The position numbers were made by a program, and so were the translations under genes. Shown one piece after another: positions 24,165 through 32,932 of a stretch of 64,000 nt of DNA (positions within the stretch are counted from its first letter, which is position 1; each line of letters starts with the position of its first letter). This stretch comes from Ferrovibrio xuzhouensis (GTDB taxonomy: Bacteria > Pseudomonadota > Alphaproteobacteria > Ferrovibrionales > Ferrovibrionaceae), in assembly GCF_042648965.1 (NCBI RefSeq), contig NZ_JBHRYJ010000001.1, forward strand, positions 1,178,001 through 1,242,000. Direction: 5' to 3'. A model generated the notes under the pieces. It had not been told where the DNA came from. It ran no database searches and saw only the letters and a program-made list of their open reading frames with translations.

Positions 24165-24200
24165 GCGGGCGCCGGGCAACCGGCGCCCGCTGCCGTTTTT
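24165..24200 (+). terminator. Rho-independent terminator after asd
   Basis: GCGGGCGCCGG (24165-24175), GCAA loop, CCGGCGCCCGC (24180-24190): a perfect 11-bp stem, followed five bases later by TTTTT (24196-24200). The gap before the T-run is slightly long. Confidence 0.8.
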
Positions 24201-24238
24201 ACCCCTTGGTCAGGAACTCCCGTCATGATGGACGGTAT

Positions 24239-24739
24239 ATGAGCCGATTCGCCCTGCCCGAGACTGCCCATCCGGTCATGCAGGCGGGCCTTGCCTACTG
24301 GCAGGCCGCCGCGCCGGAACCGGACCTGCTGCCCGGGCGCCAGCATATCGACCCGGCCGGCATGCCGGCGCTGCTGCCGCATGTCTGGCTGATGGAAATC
24401 CATCCGCCTCTGCCCGACACGACGGTACCGCGCCTCCGCTTCCGCCTGGTCGGCAGCCATGTCGACCTCGGCTTCGGCGACGCCAAGACCGGCCGCTGGC
24501 TCGACGAGATCGAACCGACGTTCAACAGCAACCCGGCCATCTACACGGCCTATGTCGGCGCCTGCGCCGGCATCCCGAACCACCGCCGCGGCGCGCCGCG
24601 CTTCCGCTTCAACCGCAATGCCATCGAGCTGGAACGCATGCTGCTGCCGCTGGCCGGCGACGGCCGCAGGGTCGACATGCTGCTGGGATTTACCGTCTTC
24701 TACGACGAACGCGGCGACGTGCTGCAGGCGATGCTGTAA
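24239..24739 (+). CDS. PAS-domain protein (PAS_5 type)
   Basis: A 166-residue protein made of one PAS-like domain of the kind common in Rhodospirillales. Features are YWQAAAPEPDLLPGRQHIDP, PHVWLMEIHPP, PRLRFRLVGSHVDLGFGDAK and a C-terminal strand LLGFTVFYDERGDVLQAML. It has no kinase, cyclase or other output domain. Such proteins may be stand-alone sensors; no partner is visible. The ATG at 24239 follows the asd terminator; its ribosome binding site is weak. Confidence 0.75.
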   Translation: MSRFALPETAHPVMQAGLAYWQAAAPEPDLLPGRQHIDPAGMPALLPHVWLMEIHPPLPDTTVPRLRFRLVGSHVDLGFGDAKTGRWLDEIEPTFNSNPAIYTAYVGACAGIPNHRRGAPRFRFNRNAIELERMLLPLAGDGRRVDMLLGFTVFYDERGDVLQAML

Positions 24740-24758
24740 GGCGCGGGCGGCCCCGCGC

Positions 24759-25613
24759 CTAGCGCACGCGCTCGATCTCCGGCAGATGCGCCGGATTGCA
24801 GAATTCCTCCTGCGCCGCCACCAGCCGCATTTCCGGCTGCTTGCGCTCCAGCGCATCGCGCAGCATTACATAGGTACCGGCCATGGCGAACAGCAGCGCC
24901 TTCTTGGGCAGGCGGCCCTTCAGTGTGCGGATCAGGAACAGCGCGGCGAACAGGTCGCCGGCCCCCTTCGGCAGGCCCTCGCCAAGATCGGGCACGCCGC
25001 ACAGCCAGGCGCCCTGGTCGTTGACCAGCAGGGCCTCCAGCATGCCCTGGCCGCCATCGCTGCGCTTCAGCGTGGTGGCAATCACGGTTTTCGGCCCGCG
25101 GGCGCGCAGCTCGTCGCAGGCCTTCAGCGCATCGGGCAGGGTCTCGACCTTGCGGCCGAGCAGGAATTCCAGCTCGAAGCCGTTCGGCGTGATGATATCG
25201 GCCTGCGAGATCAGGTGGTCGCGGATGAAGGGCGGCAGGGCGCCCTCGACATAGAGCCCGGTATCGTGGTCGCCCATCACCGGGTCGCACAGGAAAATCG
25301 CATTGGGGTTGGCTGCCTTGACGGCCTTGGCGGCGCGGGCCGCGGCTTCCGCCGTGCGCGCATTGCCGAGCCAGCCGAGCAGCACGGCGTCGATCTGTTT
25401 CCATTCCGGCCGGGTCTGCAGGGCGGCGACCCAGGCATCGATTTCGGCCGGCTCCGACGGCCGCATCGCCGGCGGGCCGTAGGAGGGGTTGAAGGCCAGC
25501 ACCGCAGTCGGCATCGCCCAGACATCGGCGCCCTGCCGCTGCATCGGAAACACGCCGGCATTGTTGCCGACATGGCCGTGGATCACCTGACTCTGGATCG
25601 CAAGTATGCGCAT
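24759..25613 (-). CDS. pdxY: Pyridoxal kinase PdxY
   Basis: Ribokinase-fold kinase of the vitamin B6 salvage route, phosphorylating pyridoxal. The 284 residues begin MRILAIQSQVIHGHVGNNAG, the family hallmark. Further markers are CDPVMGDHDTGLYVEGAL for the metal/ATP region and the anion hole GLPKGAGDLFAALFL with the catalytic Asp in GAGD. The length is normal. It is divergent from the malyl-CoA thioesterase-like gene, with 150 bases between. Confidence 0.93.
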   Translation of the reverse strand: MRILAIQSQVIHGHVGNNAGVFPMQRQGADVWAMPTAVLAFNPSYGPPAMRPSEPAEIDAWVAALQTRPEWKQIDAVLLGWLGNARTAEAAARAAKAVKAANPNAIFLCDPVMGDHDTGLYVEGALPPFIRDHLISQADIITPNGFELEFLLGRKVETLPDALKACDELRARGPKTVIATTLKRSDGGQGMLEALLVNDQGAWLCGVPDLGEGLPKGAGDLFAALFLIRTLKGRLPKKALLFAMAGTYVMLRDALERKQPEMRLVAAQEEFCNPAHLPEIERVR

Positions 25614-25692
25614 GGCCCGAAGCCCTACCCGTCATTCAGTTCTGTTGGCCGCTTCGTCATTGGACGAACGATTCCGTGACGCGGGGGAAACC

Positions 25693-25720
25693 TTGCCACG
25701 CTCCGGTCGCCGTTTATAGT
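25693..25720 (+). promoter_or_regulatory. Promoter for the CoA ester lyase gene
   Basis: TTGCCA at 25693-25698 and TATAGT at 25715-25720 are 16 bases apart, 44 bases before the ATG. The divergent region also holds a small inverted repeat TCGTC-ATTG-GACGA just upstream. Confidence 0.5.
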
Positions 25721-25763
25721 GGCGCCGATCAACAATATTGCATCGCAGCATCCGGAGCGCCCG

Positions 25764-26657
25764 ATGGCCGCAACCCCCGTGTCGAACCAGGCCCGTCCCC
25801 GCCGCAGCGTCCTCTACATGCCGGGCTCCAACGCCCGGGCGCTGGAAAAGGCGAAGACCCTGCCGGCCGATGCGCTGATCCTCGACCTCGAGGATGCCGT
25901 CGCCCCCGACATGAAGGCGACCGCCCGCGACCAGGTCTGCGCCGCGGTGCAGGCCGGTGGCTACGGCGGCCGCGAACTGATCATCCGCACCAACAGCCTG
26001 GATACCCCCTGGGGCCGCGACGACGTGATCGCCGCCGCCAAGGCCGGCCCCGATGCCGTGCTGCTGCCGAAAGTCGAAAGCGCCGAACAGGTGCAGGTGG
26101 TCGATAGCCTGCTGCGCGAATACGGCGCGCCGGCCACGACGGCGATCTGGTGCATGATGGAAACGCCGAAGGGCATCCTGCATGCCGAGGCCATTGCCGC
26201 CGCTTCGCCGCGGCTCGGCGCGCTGGTGATGGGGACCTCGGACCTCGTGAAGGACCTCAACGCCCAGCACACGGCGATGCGCCTGCCGGTGATCACCGCA
26301 CTGGGGCTGTGCCTGCTGGCGGCGCGCGCCTACGGGCTTGCCATCCTCGACGGCGTCTATCTCGACCTCGACGACGACGCGGGCTTCGAGGCGGGCTGCC
26401 GCCAGGGGCTGGAGCTTGGCTTCGACGGCAAGACGCTGATCCACCCCAGGACCATCGATGCCGCCAACCGGGTCTATGCTCCGACGCCCGAGCAGGTCGC
26501 CTATGCGCACAAGATCATTGGTGCCTTCGAGGCCGCCATGGGCGAGGGCAAGGCGGTGGTGCTGGTCGACGGCAAGCTGATCGAGAACCTGCATGTCGAG
26601 CAGGCGAAAAAGCTGGCCGCTCTGGCGGCACAGATCGAAAAACTGCAGGCCGCGTGA
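25764..26657 (+). CDS. CitE-family CoA ester lyase, probably (3S)-malyl-CoA thioesterase
   Basis: A 297-residue TIM-barrel protein of the CitE/malyl-CoA lyase family. RRSVLYMPGSNARALEKAKT at the N-terminus, ALILDLEDAVAPDMK (metal-binding acid region), LLPKVESAEQ, CMMETPKGIL with the metal-binding Glu and MGTSDLVKDL are visible. The PGSNARALEKAKTLPAD opening and the short length fit the malyl-CoA thioesterase (Mcl2) branch better than beta-methylmalyl-CoA lyase (Mcl1). Mesaconyl-CoA hydratase is encoded next door, as I recall for mcl2 and mch in Rhodobacter. The family is sure; the exact reaction is likely but not proven. Confidence 0.85.
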   Translation: MAATPVSNQARPRRSVLYMPGSNARALEKAKTLPADALILDLEDAVAPDMKATARDQVCAAVQAGGYGGRELIIRTNSLDTPWGRDDVIAAAKAGPDAVLLPKVESAEQVQVVDSLLREYGAPATTAIWCMMETPKGILHAEAIAAASPRLGALVMGTSDLVKDLNAQHTAMRLPVITALGLCLLAARAYGLAILDGVYLDLDDDAGFEAGCRQGLELGFDGKTLIHPRTIDAANRVYAPTPEQVAYAHKIIGAFEAAMGEGKAVVLVDGKLIENLHVEQAKKLAALAAQIEKLQAA

Positions 26658-26675
26658 CTTCATCTTTCTTTTTAT

Positions 26676-26745
26676 TGTCACCCTCGGGCTTGCCCCGCGG
26701 GTCCCATTTGTAAATGGGATGCCCGGATCAAGTCCGGGCATGACG
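26676..26745. repeat. Palindromic intergenic repeat, copy C (three hairpins)
   Basis: Bounded by TGTCA (26676-26680) and TGACG (26741-26745). Three hairpins: ACCCTCGGG/CCCGCGGGT with loop CTTGC and one mismatch (26680-26702), TCCCATTT/AAATGGGA with loop GT (26702-26719), and ATGCCCGGA/TCCGGGCAT with loop TCAAG (26719-26741). Same design as copy B with different stem sequences. It lies between the lyase and hydratase genes, probably inside one transcript. Confidence 0.9.
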
Positions 26746-26761
26746 AACCAGGAGGCGGGAA

Positions 26762-27847
26762 ATGGCCACCAAGACCGATCCGGGCAATTTCTTCGAGGAC
26801 TTCCGCCTCGACCAGGAAATCCGCCACGCCACGCCGCGCACCGTTACCGCCGGCGATGTCGCGCTGTACCAGGCGCTCTATGGCTCGCGCTTTCCGGTGC
26901 AGTCGGCCGACAGCTTCGCCCACAAGATCGGCCTGCGCGACGCGCCGGTCGACGACCTGCTGGCCTTCCACATCGTGTTCGGCAAGACGGTGCCGGAAAT
27001 CTCGCTGAATGCCGTGGCCAATCTCGGCTATGCCGAATGCCGCTGGATGGCGCCGGTCTATCCCGGCGACACGCTGCACACGGTCTCGCGCGTGATCGGC
27101 CTGAAGGAGAATTCGAACAAAAAGACCGGCGTCGTCTATGTGCACAGCCAGGGCTACAAGGATGGCGGCGAGCTGGTGCTCGACTACATCCGCTGGGTGA
27201 TGGTGCGCAAACGCGATGAGGCCGCCGCCATCGCCGCCGAACGGGTGCCGACTTTCAACGCGGTGGTCGCCGCCGAACGCCTGCGCACGCCGCCGGGCGC
27301 CGATTTCGCCCATTACGACTGGGCGCTGGCCGGCAGCCCGCATGGCTGGGAGGATTATGCGCCCGGCGAGAAGATCGACCATGTCGACGGCATCACCATC
27401 GAGGAAGCCGAACACATGCTGGCGACCCGGCTGTACCAAAATACCGCGCGGGTGCATTTCGACCAGTTCCGCCAGAATCAGATGAGCCCGGGCCAGGAGA
27501 AGCTCGGCCGCCGGCTGATCTATGGCGGCCATGTCATCAGCATGGCCCGCGCCATCAGCTTCAACGGCCTCGCCAATGCCGCCTTCGTCGTCGCCATCAA
27601 CGGCGGCCGCCATGTCAATCCGACCGTGGCTGGCAACACGATCTATGCTTGGTCGGAAGTGCTGGACAGGGCCGAGCTGGAGGATCGCAGCGATGCCGGC
27701 GTGCTACGTATACGCACCGTCGCGCTGAAGGACTGCCCCGCCGCCGGCTTCCCCGACAAGGATGCCGCCGGCAAGTATCCCGACAGCGTGGTGCTCGACC
27801 TTGACTACTGGGTGATGATGCCGCGCCGCGAGAAGCGCCGCGGCTGA
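26762..27847 (+). CDS. mch: Mesaconyl-CoA hydratase
   Basis: Adds water to mesaconyl-C1-CoA to give beta-methylmalyl-CoA in the ethylmalonyl-CoA pathway. The 361 residues hold two MaoC/hot-dog domains. The first has GNFFEDFRLDQEIRHATPRT, HIVFGKTVPEISLNAVANLG and AECRWMAPVYPGDTLHTVSR; the second has NTARVHFDQFRQNQMSPGQE and RRLIYGGHVISMARAISFNG. The N-terminal stretch and SLNAVANLGYAE are those of characterised Mch proteins. GGAGGCGGGAA is an excellent ribosome binding site. With the neighbouring CoA lyase it argues for acetyl-CoA assimilation without the glyoxylate cycle; the key crotonyl-CoA carboxylase/reductase gene is not in the window. Confidence 0.93.
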   Translation: MATKTDPGNFFEDFRLDQEIRHATPRTVTAGDVALYQALYGSRFPVQSADSFAHKIGLRDAPVDDLLAFHIVFGKTVPEISLNAVANLGYAECRWMAPVYPGDTLHTVSRVIGLKENSNKKTGVVYVHSQGYKDGGELVLDYIRWVMVRKRDEAAAIAAERVPTFNAVVAAERLRTPPGADFAHYDWALAGSPHGWEDYAPGEKIDHVDGITIEEAEHMLATRLYQNTARVHFDQFRQNQMSPGQEKLGRRLIYGGHVISMARAISFNGLANAAFVVAINGGRHVNPTVAGNTIYAWSEVLDRAELEDRSDAGVLRIRTVALKDCPAAGFPDKDAAGKYPDSVVLDLDYWVMMPRREKRRG

Positions 27848-27949
27848 CAGACCCCGGTTACGGCCCCGGAACCCGGCCCGGAGTTCGGGCCTCGGTAAAT
27901 TCCCTTGCCGTGACGGGGTTTAGATCGCTAAAAACAGCCTGTCCAATCG

Positions 27950-27977
27950 TTGACTACGCGGCCTCCGGGACTAGTAT
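27950..27977 (+). promoter_or_regulatory. Promoter for sdhCDAB
   Basis: TTGACT at 27950-27955 and TAGTAT at 27972-27977, 16 bases apart, give a leader of about 75 bases before sdhC. Further upstream, GGCCCG (27875-27880) and CGGGCC (27886-27891) form a small hairpin after mch without a T-run. The rest of 27848-28060 shows no gene. Confidence 0.55.
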
Positions 27978-28060
27978 CGGGACCGCTTTCGGGGCGCCGA
28001 TCCGGCCCGGTATTCCATCGGTCCGCGGCGCGCCGTCCCCACTCGAAGGCGCATAAAAAT

Positions 28061-28447
28061 ATGGCGAACGTCGAACGACCGCTCTCCCCGCACCTCCAGA
28101 TTTATCGCTGGCCGGTGACCATGGCCACGTCGATCCTGCACCGGGCCACCGGCATTGCCCTTGCCGTCGGCAGCCTGCTGCTGGCCTGGTGGCTGCTCGC
28201 CGCCGCCGCCGGCCCGGATTATTACACCATGGTGCAGGCCATCATGGGCTCCTGGCTCGGCCGACTGGTGCTGTTCGGCTTCACCTGGGCCCTGCTCTAC
28301 CACCTACTCAGCGGCATCCGGCACCTGTTCTGGGATACCGGCCGCGGCTTCGAGCTGCCGGCCGCCAACCGCGCCTCATGGCTGGTGATCGCCGGCTCGG
28401 TGGTGCTGACCGTGCTGGCCTGGATCCTGGCCTACGCCTGGAAGTGA
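28061..28447 (+). CDS. sdhC: Succinate dehydrogenase cytochrome b556 subunit
   Basis: One of the two membrane anchors of succinate dehydrogenase (complex II), binding haem b and quinone. The 128 residues begin with the typical RPLSPHLQIYRWPVTMATSI and HRATGIALAVGSLLLAWWLL, and have three membrane helices; the haem-ligand His is in LLYHLLSGIRHLFWD. The ATG at 28061 follows an AAGGCGCATAAAAAT leader. It is first in the operon sdhCDAB. Confidence 0.95.
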   Translation: MANVERPLSPHLQIYRWPVTMATSILHRATGIALAVGSLLLAWWLLAAAAGPDYYTMVQAIMGSWLGRLVLFGFTWALLYHLLSGIRHLFWDTGRGFELPAANRASWLVIAGSVVLTVLAWILAYAWK

Positions 28448-28457
28448 GGACGCTGCA

Positions 28458-28853
28458 ATGAGCAAGAAACACGATCCCATGCGCGACCCGCTGAAGAATG
28501 TGCGCGGCCTCGGCTCGGCCAAGGAAGGCGTGCAGCACTGGTGGGTGCAGCGCGTCACCGCCATCGCCCTGGTGCCGCTGGTGCTGATCATGCTGGTCAC
28601 GATCCTCAAGCTGGCGCCCGCCGACCATGCCACCGTCGTCGCCGCCTTCCATCATCCGCTGCTCGCCATCGTGGCCCTGCTGACCGTGCTGGCGCTGTTC
28701 TGGCACCTGCGGCTCGGCCTGCAGGTGGTGATCGAGGATTACGTCCATACCGAGAGCACCAAGATCGTGACGCTGCTTGGCATCACCTTCGCCGTCTTCC
28801 TGGTCGGCGGCATCGCCGCCCTCTCGGTGCTCAAGCTGTTCTTCGGAGCCTAA
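28458..28853 (+). CDS. sdhD: Succinate dehydrogenase hydrophobic membrane anchor subunit
   Basis: The second complex II anchor, 131 residues with three membrane helices. DPLKNVRGLGSAKEGVQHWW and QRVTAIALVPLVLIMLVTIL at the N-terminus and HLRLGLQVVIEDYVHTE, with a haem/quinone-site His and Tyr, are diagnostic. It lies 10 bases after sdhC and 4 bases before sdhA. Confidence 0.95.
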   Translation: MSKKHDPMRDPLKNVRGLGSAKEGVQHWWVQRVTAIALVPLVLIMLVTILKLAPADHATVVAAFHHPLLAIVALLTVLALFWHLRLGLQVVIEDYVHTESTKIVTLLGITFAVFLVGGIAALSVLKLFFGA

Positions 28854-28857
28854 CGCC

Positions 28858-30648
28858 ATGACCGCCAGCTATCAGGTCCACGACCACTTCTACGATGTCG
28901 TCGTCGTCGGCGCCGGCGGCGCCGGCCTGCGCGCCACCATGGGCATGGCCGCGGCCGGCCTGAAGACCGCCTGCATTTCGAAGGTGTTCCCGACCCGCAG
29001 CCATACCGTGGCGGCGCAAGGCGGCATCTCGGCCTCGCTCGGCAACATGGGTGAGGACAACTGGCGCTGGCACATGTACGACACCGTCAAGGGGTCGGAC
29101 TGGCTCGGCGACCAGGACGCCATCGAATACATGTGCCGCGAGGCGGTGCCTGCCGTGCTCGAGCTCGAGCATTTCGGCATGCCGTTCAGCCGCACCCCGG
29201 AAGGCAAGATCTACCAGCGCGCCTTCGGCGGCATGACCAAGAATTTCGGCGCCGAGCCGGCCCAGCGCACCTGCGCCGCTGCCGACCGCACCGGCCATGC
29301 GATGCTGCACACGCTGTACCAGCAGTCGCTGAAGTTCGACACCGAGTTCTTCATCGAATACTTCGCCCTCGACCTGATCATGGACCCGGACGACGGCGCC
29401 TGCCGCGGCGTGATGGCCTGGAATCTGGCCGACGGCAGCATCCACCGCTTCCGCGCCCAGATGGTGGTGCTGGCGACCGGCGGCTACGGTCGCTCGTATT
29501 TCTCCTGCACCTCGGCCCATACCTGCACCGGCGATGGTGGCGGCATGGTGCTGCGCGCCGGCCTGCCGCTGCAGGACATGGAATTCGTGCAGTTCCATCC
29601 GACCGGCATTTACGGCGCCGGCTGCCTGATCACCGAGGGTGCCCGCGGCGAAGGCGGCTATCTGGTCAATTCGGAAGGCGAGCGCTTCATGGAGCGCTAT
29701 GCGCCGTCGGCCAAGGACCTCGCCTCGCGCGACGTGGTCAGCCGCGCCATGACCATGGAAATCCGCGAGGGCCGCGGTGTGGGCAAGAACAAGGACCACA
29801 TCTTCTTGCACCTCGATCATCTCGACCCGAAGATCCTGCACGAGCGCCTGCCCGGCATCTCGGAAAGCGCCAAGATCTTCGCCGGCGTCGACGTCACCAA
29901 GCAGCCGATCCCCGTGCTGCCGACCGTGCACTACAATATGGGCGGTATCCCGACCAACTATCACGGCGAGGTCGTCACCCTGAAGGACGGCAACCCCGAC
30001 CATGTGGTGCCCGGCCTGATGGCTGTCGGCGAGGCCGCCTGCGTGTCGGTGCATGGCGCCAACCGCCTTGGTTCCAACTCGCTGATCGACCTCGTGGTGT
30101 TCGGCCGCGCGGCCGCGATCCGTGCCGCCCAGGTGGTCGAGAAGGGTGCCAAGCACCGCGACCTGCCGAAGGCGGGCGACGAGGCGCTGGCCCGGCTCGA
30201 TCATTTCCGCAACGCCAAGGGCGGCAGCTCGACGGCGAAGATCCGCGACAAGATGCAGCGTACCATGCAGAACAACTGCGCAGTGTACCGCACCGGCGAT
30301 GTGCTGAAGGAAGGCGTCGGCCTGATCAACGAAGTCTACAAGCTGATGCCGGACATCGCGGTCAGCGACCGCTCGCTGGTCTGGAATTCGGACCTGGTCG
30401 AGACGCTGGAGCTCGACAACCTGATCCGCCAGGCCGTGGTGACCATGCATGGCGCCGAGAACCGCAAGGAAAGCCGCGGCGCCCATGCCCGCGAGGATTT
30501 CTCCGAGCGCGACGACCATGAATGGATGAAGCACACCCTGTCGTGGCTCGATGCCAAGGGCGGTGTGACCATCGATTTCCGCCCGGTGCATACCTATACG
30601 ATGAGCAACGACGTCTCGTATATCGAGCCCAAGAAGCGCGTCTACTGA
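28858..30648 (+). CDS. sdhA: Succinate dehydrogenase flavoprotein subunit
   Basis: Catalytic subunit oxidising succinate to fumarate with covalent FAD. The 596 residues contain the FAD fold VVVGAGGAGLRATMGMAAAG, the His that carries the flavin in PTRSHTVAAQGG, the FHPTGIYGAGCLITEGARGE active-site segment and the C-terminal KESRGAHAREDF. The length is normal. The start at 28858 is fixed by the TASYQVHDHFYDVVVVG opening and by the sdhD stop codon four bases before. Confidence 0.98.
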   Translation: MTASYQVHDHFYDVVVVGAGGAGLRATMGMAAAGLKTACISKVFPTRSHTVAAQGGISASLGNMGEDNWRWHMYDTVKGSDWLGDQDAIEYMCREAVPAVLELEHFGMPFSRTPEGKIYQRAFGGMTKNFGAEPAQRTCAAADRTGHAMLHTLYQQSLKFDTEFFIEYFALDLIMDPDDGACRGVMAWNLADGSIHRFRAQMVVLATGGYGRSYFSCTSAHTCTGDGGGMVLRAGLPLQDMEFVQFHPTGIYGAGCLITEGARGEGGYLVNSEGERFMERYAPSAKDLASRDVVSRAMTMEIREGRGVGKNKDHIFLHLDHLDPKILHERLPGISESAKIFAGVDVTKQPIPVLPTVHYNMGGIPTNYHGEVVTLKDGNPDHVVPGLMAVGEAACVSVHGANRLGSNSLIDLVVFGRAAAIRAAQVVEKGAKHRDLPKAGDEALARLDHFRNAKGGSSTAKIRDKMQRTMQNNCAVYRTGDVLKEGVGLINEVYKLMPDIAVSDRSLVWNSDLVETLELDNLIRQAVVTMHGAENRKESRGAHAREDFSERDDHEWMKHTLSWLDAKGGVTIDFRPVHTYTMSNDVSYIEPKKRVY

Positions 30649-30668
30649 GAAGACAAGGATAGCTCCCC

Positions 30669-31460
30669 ATGGCCGAGTTCGCGCTGCCGAAGAATTCCAA
30701 GATCACCGAGGGCAAGACCTGGTCGCTGCCGCCTGCCAAGGCGGGCGAGGAACGCCGGGTCCGCAAGTTCCGCGTCTATCGCTGGAACCAGGATGACGGC
30801 AAGACCCCGCAGGTCGACACTTACGAAGTCGACATGAACGACTGCGGCCCGATGGTCCTCGACGCCCTGATCAAGATCAAGAACGAGGTCGACCCGTCGC
30901 TGACCTTCCGGCGCTCCTGCCGCGAGGGTGTCTGCGGGTCCTGTGCCATGAACATCGACGGCGGCAACACACTGGCCTGCACCAAGGCCTGCGACGACAT
31001 CGACGGCGACGTGAAAATCTACCCGCTGCCGCATATGCCGGTGGTGAAGGACCTGGTGCCGGATCTTACCAACTTCTACGCGCAATACGCCTCGATCAAG
31101 CCGTGGATGCAAACCCAGAGTCCCGCTCCGGCGCGCGAGCGCAAGCAGTCGCCGGAAGAGCGCAAGAAGCTCGACGGCCTCTATGAGTGCATCCTCTGCG
31201 CCTGCTGCTCGACCGCCTGCCCCAGCTACTGGTGGAATTCCGACCGCTTCCTCGGCCCGGCCATCCTGCTGCAGGCCTACCGCTGGATCGCCGACAGCCG
31301 CGACGAGATGACCGGCGAGCGCCTCGACAACCTCGAGGACCCGTTCCGGCTGTACCGCTGTCACACCATCATGAATTGCGCCCAGACCTGCCCGAAGGGC
31401 CTCAGCCCGGCCAAGGCGATCGGCGAAATCAAGCAGCTGATGGTCGAACGCCGGGGTTGA
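30669..31460 (+). CDS. sdhB: Succinate dehydrogenase iron-sulfur subunit
   Basis: Electron-transfer subunit with three Fe-S clusters. The [2Fe-2S] Cys are in SCREGVCGSCAMNIDG and LACTKAC; the [4Fe-4S] and [3Fe-4S] Cys are in CILCACCSTACPSYWW and CHTIMNCAQTCPKGLSPAKA. The 263 residues match the alphaproteobacterial length. It closes the sdhCDAB operon. The 113 bases after it show no clear terminator. Confidence 0.98.
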   Translation: MAEFALPKNSKITEGKTWSLPPAKAGEERRVRKFRVYRWNQDDGKTPQVDTYEVDMNDCGPMVLDALIKIKNEVDPSLTFRRSCREGVCGSCAMNIDGGNTLACTKACDDIDGDVKIYPLPHMPVVKDLVPDLTNFYAQYASIKPWMQTQSPAPARERKQSPEERKKLDGLYECILCACCSTACPSYWWNSDRFLGPAILLQAYRWIADSRDEMTGERLDNLEDPFRLYRCHTIMNCAQTCPKGLSPAKAIGEIKQLMVERRG

Positions 31461-31573
31461 GCCGCCCCCGCGTGACGCGGCGCACAGGCAACCGGCTGGA
31501 TTGAACGGGCAGGTTCGCGTAAAACTGTTAGGCGAATCCAGTTGACCCCGGACCAGACAGGGCCGTTGAGCGT

Positions 31574-32920
31574 ATGGGCGATTTCACCCGCGGGGCTCCC
31601 CCGCAACTGACACAGATCGGCGCCGAGAAGCTGCGCGACATCCTGCGCGAGCACGAGGCCCATCTGGCCGGCAAGCCCGATGCCAAACCCGCCGGGCTGG
31701 CCTATACCGACCTGTCCGATGCCGATCTGACCGGCGCCAACCTCACGCTCGCCGACCTGACCGGCGCCCGGCTGCATCGCGCCCGCCTCGACGGTGCCCG
31801 GCTGTCGATGTCGAAATGCGGCGGCGCCGACTTCCGCAATGCCACGCTGGACAGCGCCGACCTGCGCTGGGCCGATCTGCGCGGCGCCTGCCTGCGCGCC
31901 GCCGGGCTGAACGACGCCAATCTGGCCGAATCGAACGGGGCCGAGGCGCTGACCCCGAACTACGACGCCGACGGCCGGCTCGGCAGCGACAGCAGCAAGC
32001 GCGCCATCGACCTGTCGGGTGCCTCGGCCCAGCGTGCCGATCTCTCCGGCGCCCAGCTCGGCCGCGCCTTTGCCCTGCATGCCGACTTTGCCGATGCCAA
32101 CCTCGGCGACAGTAACCTGAACGGCGCCGACCTGCGCAAGGCGCAGCTGATGTCGGCCCGCCTGGAAAATGCTGACCTCAAGGGCTCGGATTTCTCCGGC
32201 GCCAACCTGTCCGGTGCCTCGCTGTCGGGCGCCAGCTTCACCGGTGCCAATTTCAGCGGCGCCGACCTGCGTGGCGCCATCATCGATGCCGGCGTGCGCA
32301 ACCTGCCGGAACTGGCCGCGGCGATCTTTGCCGCCGCCTCGCGCCATGCCCCCGAACAGCTCGATGATATCCTGCGCCAGCACGAAATCTGGGTCCGCAC
32401 CGAGGGCCAGGACGGCGTGCGCGCCGACCTCAGCGATTTCGATTTCACCGGCCGTGACCTGCGCGGCGTCAACCTGATGGGCGCCCTGCTCGAGCGCGCC
32501 TGTCTGGTTCGTGCAATCCTGACCAACGCCAACCTGGCGCTGGCACGACTCAACTTCGCCGACCTGCGCGGCGCCAATCTCAGCCGCGCCAACCTGCGCG
32601 GCACCAGCTTCGCCCGTGCCACCCTGGACGAAGCCGACCTGTCGGGCGCCAACCTGTCGGCGATCCGCGATGACGGCCAGAGCGCGCGCACCGCGCGCAC
32701 CAACCTTGGCGCCGCCAAACTGAAAAAGGCCCTGCTGGTCACCGCCAACCTCGACGGCGCCAGCCTGGTTGGCGCCGACCTGCGCGATGCCGACCTGCGC
32801 GAGGCAATCCTCACCGGCGCCGATCTCACCGACGGCCGCTTCGAGGGCGCCAACCTGCTCGGTGCCCAGCTCACCGGCGCACGGCTCGACCGCGCCCGCG
32901 ACCTGCTGCTGCCGAACTGA
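31574..32920 (+). CDS. Pentapeptide-repeat protein with two repeat blocks
   Basis: A 448-residue protein made largely of A(D/N)LXX repeats, which build a right-handed four-sided beta helix. There are two blocks. Each is preceded by a related helical motif: LRDILREHEAHL at about 20-31 and LDDILRQHEIWV at about 263-274, each followed by a short linker and ADLSDFDFTG-like start of repeats. Block one covers about 45-240, block two about 285-440. It has no signal peptide or transmembrane segment. Relatives include DNA-mimic gyrase protectors such as Qnr, but the helical prefix is unlike them, so no function is assigned. Confidence 0.85.
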   Translation: MGDFTRGAPPQLTQIGAEKLRDILREHEAHLAGKPDAKPAGLAYTDLSDADLTGANLTLADLTGARLHRARLDGARLSMSKCGGADFRNATLDSADLRWADLRGACLRAAGLNDANLAESNGAEALTPNYDADGRLGSDSSKRAIDLSGASAQRADLSGAQLGRAFALHADFADANLGDSNLNGADLRKAQLMSARLENADLKGSDFSGANLSGASLSGASFTGANFSGADLRGAIIDAGVRNLPELAAAIFAAASRHAPEQLDDILRQHEIWVRTEGQDGVRADLSDFDFTGRDLRGVNLMGALLERACLVRAILTNANLALARLNFADLRGANLSRANLRGTSFARATLDEADLSGANLSAIRDDGQSARTARTNLGAAKLKKALLVTANLDGASLVGADLRDADLREAILTGADLTDGRFEGANLLGAQLTGARLDRARDLLLPN

Positions 32921-32932
32921 CCGGCTATGCCG

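Noticed and set aside
28831..30591. A 586-codon open frame on the minus strand opposite sdhA, and similar long frames opposite ffh (3473-4999) and the ABC permease (7403-8863)
   Set aside because: They are shadows caused by high GC codon use in well-defined genes; they show no family pattern, are rich in His/Ala/Gln/Arg and have no ribosome binding sites.
31700..32900. Regular 15-base periodicity that looks like a DNA repeat array
   Set aside because: It is the coding sequence of pentapeptide repeats; the period matches five codons and there are no identical spacers or direct repeats as in CRISPR.
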